A stretch of DNA of 64,000 nt from Dugong dugon. Lineage: Eukaryota; Chordata; Mammalia; Sirenia; Dugongidae. Shown in pieces: positions 34,122-45,019 of the stretch. Both the position numbers and the translations under genes were made by a program. The stretch covers positions 30,769,465 through 30,833,464 of the forward strand of contig CM057464.1 of the NCBI GenBank assembly GCA_030035585.1. The letters are read 5' to 3'. Numbering within the stretch: position 1 is the first letter of the stretch; each line of letters opens with the position of its first letter. A model generated the notes under the pieces. The model was not told where the DNA came from. It did no database searches and saw only the letters and a program-made list of their open reading frames with translations.

Positions 34122-34177
34122 CTAGGGTCACTATGAGCTGGAATTGACTTGACAGCACACAACAACAACAACAACAT
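34122..34177 (+). repeat. AfroSINE/RTE tail fragment
   Basis: Only the terminal gggtcactatgagctggaat, tgacttgacagcacac and (caa)n tail are present. This segment is common to AfroSINE and RTE 3' ends, so either could be the source. Confidence 0.65.
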
Positions 34178-34878
34178 CTCACAAATGGGGATAATAAAGA
34201 CCAAGAATGGTAGATCTATATTCTCACAACTTGGTAGTGACAATTATTAGGGTTTACCCTGAACACAGGCAATATTTATTTTGATTGTTCTCACATTATT
34301 TAATGTAAGAGCTTGCATTTGTCTCTGGTGTGAAAAAGTATACAGGTTCAAACTCATTTTGATTCAGCAGTTGGGCTTTTGGTGTTAGAACTTAGATAAT
34401 CAGAAATCTCTCTTGATATTTGCCTGGTTAAGTATCACAAACTACTGGATGAACAAAATAAACAGTCTCCTCTGATGAGTAGCTATACAGCTTTATGTTC
34501 TAATCATCATATACACCATGCTGATCCTCTTAGCCTCCTTAACTTTATATTTAATTTTTGTAAAATGCTGAATGGTTCTGTAGCTTTTGGCCTTTGGGAG
34601 CTGATAGTCACAGCAGAGCTTAAGACTTCAAGACCTATTGACCAATGAATTTCATCTATCTCCAGTGAAACAGAGTTGACTCTAAAGTTCCACGTGTACA
34701 TAGAAAGCACAATGCCCTAGAATAGCCAGCAGGTTCCCTGGTTCAGGTGTGGTTGTGCAGTAAAGAAAGAAGTCATTCTTGGCACATGTAAGTGATTTAA
34801 GGAGAATCTATTTTGATTTTAAAAGAACTAGTTATCTGTAGATTCAGGAAGTGTTAGAGCTTTCTGAAAGTTAGTGGG
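34178..34878. other. Unassigned, non-coding
   Basis: About 700 bases with no recognised repeat or gene. A 67-codon ORF on - at 34507-34710 shows no domain. Confidence 0.4.
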
Positions 34879-34886
34879 AGGATTTA

Positions 34887-35093
34887 AAACCAATCCAGTT
34901 GTCATGGAGTGGACTCTGATTCATGGTGACCCCATGTGTGTCAGAGTAGAACTGTGCTCCATAGGGTTTTCAGTGGCTGATTTTTTGGAAATAGATTGTT
35001 AGGCTTTTCTTCCCTCTGGGTGGACTCGAACCTCCAAACTTTTGGTTATCAGCTGAGTGTGTTAACCATTTGTACCACCTATGGACTCCAGAA
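34887..35093 (-). repeat. AfroSINE, long variant
   Basis: The reverse complement shows the head (taggtggtacaaatggtt), the B-box region (aagtttggaggttcgagtcc), a longer internal segment with acccagagggaagaaaagcc, then aaaccctatggagcacagtt and tgaatcagagtccac. Short flanking aggattta copies (34879-34886, 35094-35101) may be target duplications. Confidence 0.82.
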
Positions 35094-35101
35094 AGGATTT
35101 A

Positions 35102-36978
35102 GAGAGGAGTGAGTTTAATTTTTATGACCAATGATTTTATGTTGGAGATTCTGAGAAAAGCGAAGAAGTAACAAAGGAGTCTTTTAATAGAAAGTAGATA
35201 AGAACTTGAATGAAAACAACAAACAACTCAAAGCAACATTTTCAAAACAGCTTTAATCATCCCTGCCATTGTAAAACCTAATGAAATGCATAACTCTCCT
35301 TTACTTATAGTGACTAGGAGAAAATTCATGGCAGGAGCTGTCTTGTTCAAGGCACTAAGTCAAACTAAAGGATCCAAAGAAACAATTGACATTGTCCAGA
35401 GCAGAGAGCTAACAGGACTTCCTTAACAAATAAGTCTGAAGCCATCACCATTGAAATACATGTGAAATGTCAACCAGATTAAATTTGCCAGGATCTTTCT
35501 TTATTCTTCTCTGCTTGTCCAACCAATGAGGATTTTTATACATGAGGTAATGCACTTCAATCCTACTTTATTGAATGAATGAGTTACTGCCCTGCATTTG
35601 ACTGGAGAGTCTTGGTATCGGAGACTTTCCAGCTGCTACTAGGCCTTTCTCCCATAGTCAGTGTGGTCAATTGAATTATACTTTTTTTATAGAGTCAATT
35701 ATTTTTCCTACTCTGTCTCTTGAATCTTAAATAATTTGATGCCAAAGACAAATGCCTTTTCTTGTTTAGCAGGAATATTGCAAAATAGAATTTTTACTGA
35801 CATTTCAATATCTCCTTGTCTTTTGCAATACAGTTTAGAACACTAAGGGTCTACTGTGTCTGTCAGCTCAAATATTTTAATGTTTCTTAATTTAATTTAT
35901 AGTTTAATAAGAGACAGTTTTTGTTGGATGGTTCGGATGTATTTCAGTTTGTTTGACTGTATTGTTTTTCAAAATAGCTTGTAAGTTTGTCTACTTTTTT
36001 GTTTGTTTAATGTGAGGATTTAATTCAAACAGATCAACTTCTCATATGTTTGTTAACAAAGGTCACAGAAAATGTATAAATCCAGCTCCCTTAACAATTA
36101 TCTTTTTCATAAAAATGGATAATATATAACTATAGTTTTTCATAATTATGCACTGCATTCAATTTATGAAATAGAGAGAAAAATTGGCTTTGGGTACATG
36201 GATATTAAATGAGGTTGTGGATTCATTACACTTCCAAGTTATGTCAAAGAAAAAGCATTGATCTGGTCATCAGTAGTACATGGGAATAAAAACAAAGTCA
36301 CATGTTTACATCTAATTATGGGTTTGTTTGTTTTTTAATTTAAGCTTTCATTGAGAGAATTTGTGGCTTTATTTTATAATGTTTTAAAAAATACTGGTTT
36401 TTTTTAGAAGAATTTTCAATATTCTTCTCCATAAATGGAAAAAAAGTAAACTGAATAGATGAAAAACTACAAGATGAACAAATATATTTTCTTACAAATT
36501 TTTGAGGCACAAGAAGAAAAGTAAGAAATAGAACTTAAAATTTATGACAAACAACTAAGAAATTAAAAAAGTATTTATCTTTTCTATGCATTATATCATA
36601 AAAAGAAGGAAAACATCATTTAATTTCATAGTTACTTTCCATATGTTCCAGTAGTCCACATTCTGTGAGTCCAGAGTCTAACAGATTAGAGATCTCCCCT
36701 GTAGTTAAGAAACAGGCATTTTAAGTGGAACATTAAAGTAGTTCAGTACATAGAGTATCATATATGGTGTCTCAGAGCTTGCTAATTTTACACTGTTTTC
36801 CAGTGTGCCTGGTACAATCTCCAGTAATAATTTATTTGCTTTCTAGAATCAGTTTTGGCATGAATGGACTTTAGTTAAGTCTTGAAGGTTATTACAAAGG
36901 ATTCTTAGAAACCAAGCTATATAATAGATGAAATTCTCAGTCAAGTAGAAGATACAATTGCTGAATGTATTATTACTA
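35102..36978. other. Unassigned, non-coding
   Basis: About 1.9 kb of AT-rich sequence with no recognised repeat, no ORF of note and no exon-like structure. It is the longest stretch here without an identifiable mobile element. It may be single-copy or too old to read by eye. Confidence 0.4.
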
Positions 36979-36991
36979 GAATTAGGGATTA

Positions 36992-37155
36992 AACCAAAAA
37001 CCAAACTCGTTGTCATTGAGTCGATTCCAACTCATAGCAACTTTATAGGACAGAGTAGAACTGCCCCATAAAGATTCCAAGAAGTGGCTGGTGGATTCGT
37101 CAGCTGACCTACTGATTAGCAGCCAAGCTTTTAACTGCTGTGCCACCAGGGTTCC
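36992..37155 (-). repeat. AfroSINE, short form, with target duplications
   Basis: Reverse complement from ggaaccctggtggcacag to a tail reading gttggaatcgactcaatgac. The internal about 45-base block of the long form is absent. Flanks gaattagggatta (36979-36991) and gaattaggaatta (37156-37168) differ at one base. Confidence 0.9.
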
Positions 37156-37168
37156 GAATTAGGAATTA

Positions 37169-37844
37169 GAAACCCTAAAATTTAGTTGATACAAAGTTAG
37201 CAAAATTCTTTTAAGTCACATTCAAAGGCAAATTATTCATTAAGAAACAAACTAAAAGTTCCAGACTGAAAATGGTAATATTCCATCATACAAATGAAAC
37301 ATGTTATAAAAATAGATAGTTTGATTTTCTTAGTCTGAAGATGCTTTTTCTTGCTGTCCAGTATTTTCTGAATAAATTGTTACACCAATGGTGTTTTTAC
37401 AGTATTTACACTTTTGTACCCTTGGAAACAAAAACATGTGCAAGATGATTCAGAGTAAGTGATCTTCCAGAAAGGGAAAGAGAGGCTAACCTTTCTCAAC
37501 TGAAAGTCCGACTAGGAAAGGACTCAAAATGAGATGGTTTTACCCAGACAAAAATTGCATTCGGAGGAGCATACTTTACACATGCTTTTTAAAATGGTTA
37601 AATTCTGGATGAAAGAGCAAAGATCCACTGCATTTTAAACATTTTTTAGAAGTTTGAATTCTCTGCATGCACTGAAGTTAAACCTGGTTAACTTCATACA
37701 TTCAAGGGCAGAAGCAGTTTAGCAAAGCTCTTGGGCAAGAGTATTTAACATTGGCATATCTCCATCTATTGAACTCTATCACATGTGACAAACCTAAAAT
37801 AGGATGACACTAATTCGTTTAGATTGAGTGGAGACCAAACATAA
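37169..37844. other. Unassigned, non-coding
   Basis: About 680 bases with no recognised repeat or gene. Confidence 0.4.
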
Positions 37845-37852
37845 GATCAGAT

Positions 37853-40800
37853 TGTTGCTGTTGTTTGGTGCCATCGAGGCGACTCTGACTCATAGCAACC
37901 CTATGTACAATAGAACGGAACACTGCCCAGTCCTCCATCAGTCACACAGTTGTTGTTATGCTTGAGTCCATTGTTGCAGCGACTGAGTCAATCCATCTCA
38001 TTGAGAGTCTTCCTCTTTTCACTAACCCCTTATTTTACCAAACATTATGTCCTTCTCCAGGGACTGGACCCTCCTGATAACACGTCCAAAGTATGGGAGA
38101 TGTAGTCTCGCCACTCTTGCTTTTAATGAGAATTCCGGCTGTACTTCTTCCAAGACAGGTATGTTTGTACTTCTGGTAGTTCATGGTATATTCAATATTC
38201 TTCACAAACACCACAATTCAAAGGCATCAATTCTTCTTACGTCTTCCTTATTCACTGTTCAGCTTTCGCATGCATATGAGGCAATTGAAAACACCAATGC
38301 TTGGGTCTCAGGTGCACCTTAGTTCTTAAAGAGACATCTTTGCCTTGTAACACTTTAAAGAGGTCTTTTGCAGGTTTGCCCAATGCAGTACACCAATTGT
38401 TTTCTTGACTGCTGCTTCCATGGACCTTAATTGTGGATCCAAGTAAAATGAAATTCTTTACAACTTCAATCTTTTCTCTGTTTCTCATGATGTTGCCTAT
38501 TGGTCCAGTTGTGAGGATTTTTGTTTTCTTTATGTTGAGGTGTAATCCATACCGAAGGCTGTAGTCTTTGATCTTCGTCAGTAAGTGCTTCAAGTCCTCT
38601 TCGCTTTTAGCAAGCTAGGTTGTGTCACCTACATATCGCAGGTTGTTAATGAGTCTTCCTCCAATCCTGATGCCACGTTCTTCTTTGTATAGGCCAGCTT
38701 CTAGGATTATTTGCTCAGCATACTGACTGAATAAGTATGGTCAAAGGAAGCAACCCTGGAGTACACCTTTCTTGACTTTAAACCATGCAGTATCCCTTGC
38801 TTTGTTTGAACGACTGTCTTTTGGTCTATGTACAGGTTCCTCATGAGCACAATTAAGTGTTCTGAAATTCCCGTGCTTCTCAACTTTTTCCATAATTTGT
38901 TATGATCCACAGAGTAGAATGTCTTTGCATAGTTAATAAAACACAGGTAAACATCTTTCTGGTATCCTCTGCTTTCAGCCAGGATCCATCTGACATCAGC
39001 AATGATATCCCTTGTTCCAAGTCCTCTTCTGAGTCTGGCTTGAATTTCTGGCAGTTCCCTGTGGATGTACTGCTAGAACTGCTTTTTAATGATCTTTAGC
39101 AAATTTTACTTGCCTGTGGTATTAATGATATTGATCAATAATTTCCGCTTTCTGTTAGATCACCTTTCTTTGGAATGGGTACAAATATGGATGTCTTCCA
39201 GTTAGTTGGCCAGGTAGCTGTCTTCCAAATTTCTTGGCATAGACAAGTGAGCACTTCCAGTGCTGCATCTAGTGGTTAAAACATCTCTATTGGTATTTCA
39301 TCAGACTTGGAGCCTTGTTTTTCACCTATGTCTTCGGTGCAGTTTGGACATCTTCCTATACTACCATTGTTTCTTGATTATATGCTACCTCCTTAAATGG
39401 TTGAACACTGAACGGTTCTTTTTGGTACTGTGACTCTGTGTATTCTTCCCATCTTCTTTTGATTCTTCCTGTGTTGTTTCATATTTTCCCTGTAGAATCC
39501 TTCAATATTGCAACTCGAGGCTTGAATTTTTTTCTGCAGTTCTTTCAGCTTGAGAAATGCTGTAAGTGTTCTTTCCTTTTCGTTTTCTAACTCCATATCT
39601 CTGCACATTTCATTATAATATTTTACTTTGTCTTCTTGAACCATCATCCCTTTGCAATCTTTTATTCATCTGTTTTACTTCATCATTTCTTCCTTTCACT
39701 TTAGCTACTCTGTGTTCAAGAGCAACTTTCAGAGTCTTCTCTGACATACATTTTGACCTTTTCTTTCTTGCCTGTCTTTTTAATGGCCTTTTGCTTTCTT
39801 CAAGTATGATGTCTTCAATGTCATTCCACAGCTAGTCTGGTCTTCGGTCATTAGTGTTTAATGCATCAAATCTATTCTTGAGATGGTCTCTAAATTCAGG
39901 TGGGATATACTCATGGTCATACTTTGTGTCTTGAGGACTAGTTCTAATTTTCTTCAACTTCAACTTGAACTTGCATATGAGCAGTTGATGCTTGGTTCCA
40001 CAGTTGGCCCCTGGCCTTGTTCTAACTGATGATATTGTGCTTTTCCATCGTCTTTTTCTACAAATGTAGTTAACTTGATTCCGGTGTATTCCATCTGGTG
40101 AGGAAGAAGTTGGTGGTCTTGCAAAATTCTATCATGTGATCTCCCGGGTCATTTCCATCACCAAGGCCATATTTTCCAACTACTGTTCCTTTTTCTTTGT
40201 TTCCAATTTTCCCATTCCAATAGCCTGTAATTATCAATGCATCTTGATTGCACGTTTGATCAATTTCAGACTGCAAAAGTTGGTAAAAATCTTCAGTTTC
40301 TTTATCATTGGCCTTAGTGGTTGGTGTGTAAATTTAAATAATAGTCATATTAACTGGTCTTCCTTGTAGAAGTATGGATATTATCCTATCATTGACAGTT
40401 TTGTGCTTCAGGATAGAGCTTGAAATCTTTTTGAAGATGAATGTGACTCCATTCCTCTTCAGTTTGTCATTCCCAGCACAGTAGACCATATGACTGTCTG
40501 ATTCAAAATGGCCAATACCAGTCCATTTTAGCTCACTAATGCCTAGGATATTGATGTTTGTGCATTTCATTTCATTTTTGATGATTTCCAATTTCCATGT
40601 TCTGATTATTAGTGGATGTTTGCACCTGTTTCTTTTCATTTTGAGGTATGCCACATCAGCAAATGAAGGTCCTGAAAGCTTGACTCCATCACGTCATTAA
40701 GGTCGACTCAACTTTGAGGAGGCAGTTCTTCCCCAGTCATATTTTGAGTGCCTTCCAACCTGAGGGGCTCATTTTCTGGCACTATATCAGACAAGATTTC

Positions 40801-41006
40801 ACAGCTATTCATAAGGTTTTCACTGGCTAATTTTTCCAAAAGTAGACTGCCAGGTCCTTCTTCCTAGTCTGTCTTAGTCTGGAAACTCAGCTGAAAACTG
40901 TCCACCAAAGATGACCCCAGTGGTATTTGAAATACTGGTGGCATAGCTTCCAGCATCACAGCAACATGCAAGTCACCACGGTACAACAAACTGACAGACA
41001 CATGGG
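37853..41006 (-). mobile_element. Full-length RTE (BovB-clade) LINE, about 3.15 kb
   Basis: In sense it begins at 41006 with a 5' UTR (ctgtcagtttgttgtacc, ttccagactaagacagacta), carries an endonuclease/reverse transcriptase ORF in pieces, and ends at 37853 with a ctatgagtcagagtcgcctc-type tail and (caa)-rich end. Flanking gatcagat at 37845-37852 and 41007-41014 may be the target duplication. The length is normal for an RTE element. RTE/BovB LINEs are known for patchy, horizontally spread distributions. Confidence 0.85.
37990..40660 (-). pseudogene. Decayed RTE ORF (endonuclease / reverse transcriptase)
   Basis: N-terminal pieces: TNINILGISELKWTGIGHF (40334-40654) and IITGYWNGKIG followed by GLGDGNDPGDHMIEFC (40070-40276), where the usual catalytic Asp of GDWN is Tyr. 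RT pieces: LIVLMRNLYIDQKTVV (38707-38910), a box at 38624-38635 reading YVGD instead of YADD, and LNIKKTKILTTGPIGN (38252-38593). Both catalytic centres are altered and many frameshifts are present, so it is inactive. Confidence 0.88.
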
Positions 41007-41239
41007 GATCAGATAGTATCCTGCATAGGGATAACTGTCCTGTATAAGATCAAAAACACTAATTGATCAAAGTTTTTCATTGACTCAATTTGTAGTGGCA
41101 AAGTTTTTGATTTTTTGGACAGACAGAATACACAATACATAATATTTCTTCTGCATAAACTATTCTATTGAATTAATATTCTCATTAGTTTCCATACTAT
41201 ATAAGGATGATTACATGATGCAGTAGAGCTGTCTTTTTT

Positions 41240-41567
41240 GTTTGTTTCTTTGTTTTGAACAAACTTTTTATTTTAGAACATTTTCAGATTTACAGAAAAT
41301 TTTTGAAGATAGTACAGAGGATTCCCATATATCTCACACCAAGTTTCCCCTACTATTAATATCTTACTTTTCTGACAATTGATGAACCAATACTGACACA
41401 TTGTTAACTAAAGTTCATATTATTTATTCAGATTTCCTTACTTGTTACTTAACGTCCGCCCGTCCAGATCCCACATTACAATTAGTCATCATATCTCCTC
41501 AGGATCCTCTTGGCTGTGACAGTTTCTCAGATTTTATTTATTTTTCTTTAAAAAAAAAATTTTTTTT
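41240..41567 (-). repeat. Old L1M-type LINE fragment
   Basis: The blocks gatttacagaaaatttttga, agatagtacagaggattccc, ccaagtttcccctact, aggatcctcttggctgtgac and agtttctcagattt match an old mammalian L1 3' region read in reverse. It forms the left flank of young L1 copy B. Confidence 0.6.
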
Positions 41568-41585
41568 GGGGGGGGGGAGGCGGGG

Positions 41586-41595
41586 CAAGATGGCG
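41586..41595 (+). promoter_or_regulatory. YY1-like site at the L1 start
   Basis: caagatggcg lies about 20 bases inside the element, the same place and core as the YY1 site that positions initiation in human L1. Confidence 0.55.
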
Positions 41596-41941
41596 CTCTA
41601 GGCAGAAACACCACGCTGTCCCTCCACAGCAAAGATCCGAAAAACTAAGCCTAACAGAGAATCAACAATCCTGAAACCCTAGAACACCAAATGAAGAGAT
41701 AAAAAACTCAGCCAAACACCAAACGGACTGAGAATACTAAAAGAGAATGGAGAGCGAGGAGAGACTCATGCAGAGATTCCTTACCAGCTAACGGAGCGCA
41801 GATCCACCATCTTGGATTCCTATCGGAGACCAGCGAACGGGAGACCAGCCTCGCAGAGCGTCAGTGGGAGACAGAATGACCAGTAAACTGTGGTGCATGC
41901 TTTCCCACCCCCCACCCCTCTCCCCCTCGGCTGGGGCTCCC

Positions 41942-42845
41942 CTGCTTTCCGTGGCCAGGGTCCCTGGGCTGGGGGGGGGGGGGGTGCTTGGATTCCGCAC
42001 GCCCGGGCTCGTGGCTTTCTGAGAGCCATTTGCTGGCTGCTGATGAAGCTTTTTCTGCCGCCTCCCCCTCCTTTTCCCTGGGAGCCTGGTTCCGAGTGCC
42101 GTCTTTGCTCTCTTCTGTGGAGCTGTGGGGCTGTGTTCGGGCGTATGGCTGCTTCCGGGTCTGGGCTGACACGCTGGTGAGATCCTGGGGCCTTTGTTCG
42201 TTTGCCCCACTGCTTTCCGTGGCCGGGGTCCCTGGGCTGGGGGGCGCCGGTGCTTGGATTCCGCGTGCCCAGGCTGGCGGCTTTCTGAAAGTCGTTTGCT
42301 GGCCGTTGGCGGGGCTTTTTCTGCTGCCTCCCCCTCCTTTTGCTGGGTGCCTGGTTCCAAGTGCCATCTTTGCTCTCTCCTGCAGGGCTGTGGGGCTGGT
42401 TCAGGCGTGTGGCTGCTTCCAGGTCTGGCTGCCGCGCTGGCGAGATCCCGGGGCCCTTGTTTGTTCACCCCTCTGCTTTCTGTGGCCAGGGTCCATGGGC
42501 TGGGGGGCGCTAGTGCTTGGAATCCGCGTGCCCGGTCTGCTGGCTTTCTGGGAGCCATTTGCTGGCAGCTGGTGAACCTTTATCTGCCGCCTCCCCCTCG
42601 TTTTGCCTGGGTGCCTGGTTCCGGGTGCCGTCTTTGCTCTCTCCTGCGGGGCTGTGGGGCTGCGTTCAGGCGTGTGGCTGTTTCCAGGTCTGGGCTCCCG
42701 CGCGGGTGGGATCCTGGGGCCTTTGTTCGTTCGCCCCTCTGCTTCACGTGGCCACGGTCTCTTAACCCCGAGACTGCCGGCTTCTTGGAATTCGCGCCCC
42801 TGAGTGGGGGCTGTCTGGGTCCCATTTGTTGGCACTGACTGCTGG
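41942..42845 (+). repeat. Tandem promoter monomers of about 265 bp (three full plus a partial)
   Basis: The landmark tgctttcc/tgtggcc recurs at 41943, 42211, 42474 and 42740 (spacings 268, 263 and 266). ggctttct recurs at 42013, 42279 and 42542, with ggctgtct at 42809. Each unit also carries tgcttggattccgc or a variant, cgcctccccctc, gtgccgtctttgctctc and agatcctggggc. The last unit breaks off near 42845. The first unit has a G14 run at 41971-41984. The - strand L1 at 20203-28272 has a single equivalent. Confidence 0.85.
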
Positions 42846-43536
42846 TGTTGCTTTTTTTTTTCTTTTTTTTTTAATTTTATTTTTCTTCTTTTCTTGATTA
42901 GTTTTGTCATCTTTTCCCTCTTTTTCCTTTTGTCTTTCTTCATTGCTTAATTTCTCGTCTCTCTATCTCTTCCTTCTCTTTCTGATCCCTGAATACCAGG
43001 CGATGTATGCCTTTGTACCTTCTGGCCAGGCTGTGCTGTGAAAACTGAGACCGACTCCCCCAGACCTCATAGCTGCATCGGTGGGATCCCTGGGAACTTT
43101 GCAGTTCTTTAACTTTTCTGATTTTTATTTGTTCATTCTTTCCTTTTCTTTCTCTTCCCCCTTCTGGTTTCCTCCATCTCATAGTCTCTCATCTGTACAT
43201 TCCAACGACAAGCTCCCCTAGCATTCTTTTATGTTTGTATGCTTTTTGCTCCTCCTCCTCTCTCCTCTCTCCCATATCCAGCTTAGCTTCACACATAACC
43301 ATCTTCCCGCTGCACCCTACCTACCTGCACCATGCACTTGACATCACACCACCAAGCTGTGCAGGCACGCCCTATTGGAACCTGCCCAGCACTGACTACC
43401 GACCGTCCTGGTGGCTGCAGTGAGTGCCACAAACAACCCGTCCCAGTGGCTACTCTTCAGCTAGACATGCCCAGCTGTACCACAAGGACGAAATAAAAAA
43501 AATCTACAATCAATAAACGAGAGAAATATCTACTGA

Positions 43537-44609
43537 ATGCCCCGAAAACAGCAAACAATATCAAAACATTTACAAAAACAAGACAAGATGGCTCCAATAG
43601 GCATCCAAATTAAAACACCAGATAACTCTCCTGTGGAAGAAAATGCACTAGAAGAACCTGATAGGGAACTCAAATCACTAATACTCGGAATTTTACAAGA
43701 ACTGAGGCAAAAAGCTGACAAACATGAGGAAAAAATAGACAAATTTATGGAAAATACAGACAAAAAATTGGAAGAATTCAGGAAGATGATACAGGAACAA
43801 AATGCCAAAATAAATTCACAACTCGAAATTATACAAAAACAACAATTAGAAATCCAAAAGATAAACAACAAGATTTCAGAAATGGACGGTGTCATAGAAG
43901 GGCTGAGAAGTAGATTTGAAACCGTGGAAGACAGAATCAGTGGAACTGAAGACAAACACTTGGATACAACTCTGTTTCAGGAAAACTCAGAAAAAAGAAC
44001 AAAGAAAAATGAAGAGATGCTGAGATTTATGTGGGATGCAATTAAAATTAAAAATTTACGAGTGATTGGCATCCCAGAACAGGGGGAGAAAACAGAAAAC
44101 ACAGAGAGGATCATTGAGGAACTGCTGACAGAAAACTTTCCCAATATCATGAAAGATGAAAAGCTGGCCATCCAAGAAGCTCAACGAACCCCATATAGAA
44201 GAGACCCCAAAAGAAAATCACCAAGACATATCATAATCACACTCACTAAAACTAAAAACAAACAAAGAATCCTGAGAGCAGCTCGTGAAAAACAAGAAGT
44301 CACATACAGAGGAGAAACAATAAGACTAAGCTCAGATTATTTGGCAGAAACCATGCAGGCAAGAAGGCAATGGGAAGACATATACAAAATCTTGAAAGAA
44401 AAAAATTGTCAGCCAAGAATAATATATCCTGCAAAACTCTCATTCATATTGATGGTGAAATTAGGTCATTTCCAGATAAACAGAAACTAAAGGAATATGC
44501 AAAAGTCAAACCAAACTTACAAAAATTATTAAAGGGAGTTCTTCGATCTGAGGACAAACAGCTTCAGCCCTCAGGCAGGACCTCGGACCTAGGACGCAGG
44601 TTCACATGA
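43537..44609 (+). pseudogene. L1 ORF1 of copy B, one frameshift
   Basis: Starts MPRKQQTISKHLQKQDKMAP, with a second Met in frame at MAPIGIQ. Heptad-rich coiled coil at about residues 60-150 (KLEEFRKMIQEQNAKINSQ), RRM from NLRVIGIPEQGEKTENTE including RKSPRHI and RILRAAREK, and C-terminal domain with AETMQARRQWEDI and YPAKLSF. Relative to copy A, one base is lost near 44445. The frame goes to 44490, while the true continuation lies one frame over and ends at 44609 (QPSGRTSDLGRRFT). Without the lesion the protein would be about 357 residues. It is otherwise well preserved. Confidence 0.92.
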
Positions 44610-44716
44610 ACCAGATACCATTCTAGGAACTCAACTGCAGAGGACTTTCAAAAAACAAAAGAAATACAACAGGGAATCAGAGAAATCAATCAAAGGATGA
44701 CAACAACATCAAAACA

Positions 44717-45019
44717 ATGAAAGAGGGAACAAACGGCATAGGTAAAGAACCTTCTAAAGGAGAGGAAGGCAAGGCGATACCAAGTAAGGGTAGACTGCTT
44801 CAAAATTATAAAGATAAGGTAAAATTCATGGTAACCACAAAAAAAGTTAACAAACCAACTCATAAAAATAAAGACGAAAAACATAAAGTCTCAGCAAAAA
44901 CAAAACCTACAAAAACAAAAGAAATGAACAAAAAATCCAGAAACAAAATAACTCAGCACAAGAGAGTAAGAAGAACAAAGAAAACCTCAGCATCACAAAA
45001 AAAAAGCACTACAAAATGA
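44717..45019 (+). CDS. Lys-rich 100-residue inter-ORF frame overlapping ORF2 (speculative)
   Basis: Begins MKEGTNGIGKEPSKGEEGKA and ends [13 protein letters not shown], with its TGA at 45017-45019 overlapping the ORF2 ATG at 45016 (ATGA). It is strongly basic with no recognised domain. The matching frame of copy A is split by a one-base insertion. In the older - strand L1 the homologous frame is mostly open, with at least one stop. It may be no more than an A-rich leader, so selection is untested. Confidence 0.28.
   Translation: MKEGTNGIGKEPSKGEEGKAIPSKGRLLQNYKDKVKFMVTTKKVNKPTHKNKDEKHKVSAKTKPTKTKEMNKKSRNKITQHKRVRRTKKTSASQKKSTTK

Larger units (their letters stand above)
41568..43536 (+). promoter_or_regulatory. 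L1 copy B 5' UTR / promoter, CpG-rich
   Basis: The first about 370 bases match the - strand L1 5' end. A CpG-rich tandem array follows (41942-42845), then a pyrimidine-rich stretch (42850-42930) and a leader of about 600 bases to the ORF1 ATG. It is far more GC-rich than anything else in the window. L1 5' UTRs act as internal RNA polymerase II promoters, and this is inferred here. Long ORFs on both strands within it arise from a GC-rich sequence poor in stop codons. Confidence 0.8.

Noticed and set aside
41942-42845. Regularly spaced repeats, CRISPR-like at first glance
   Set aside because: Units are about 265 bp, fully repeated with no unique spacers, in a mammalian L1.
41890-42943. GC-rich island with overlapping ORFs that might be a host gene's first exon
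   Set aside because: It lies inside a full-length L1 directly upstream of its ORF1, has tandem units and is matched in part by the - strand L1 5' UTR. It is the L1 promoter region.
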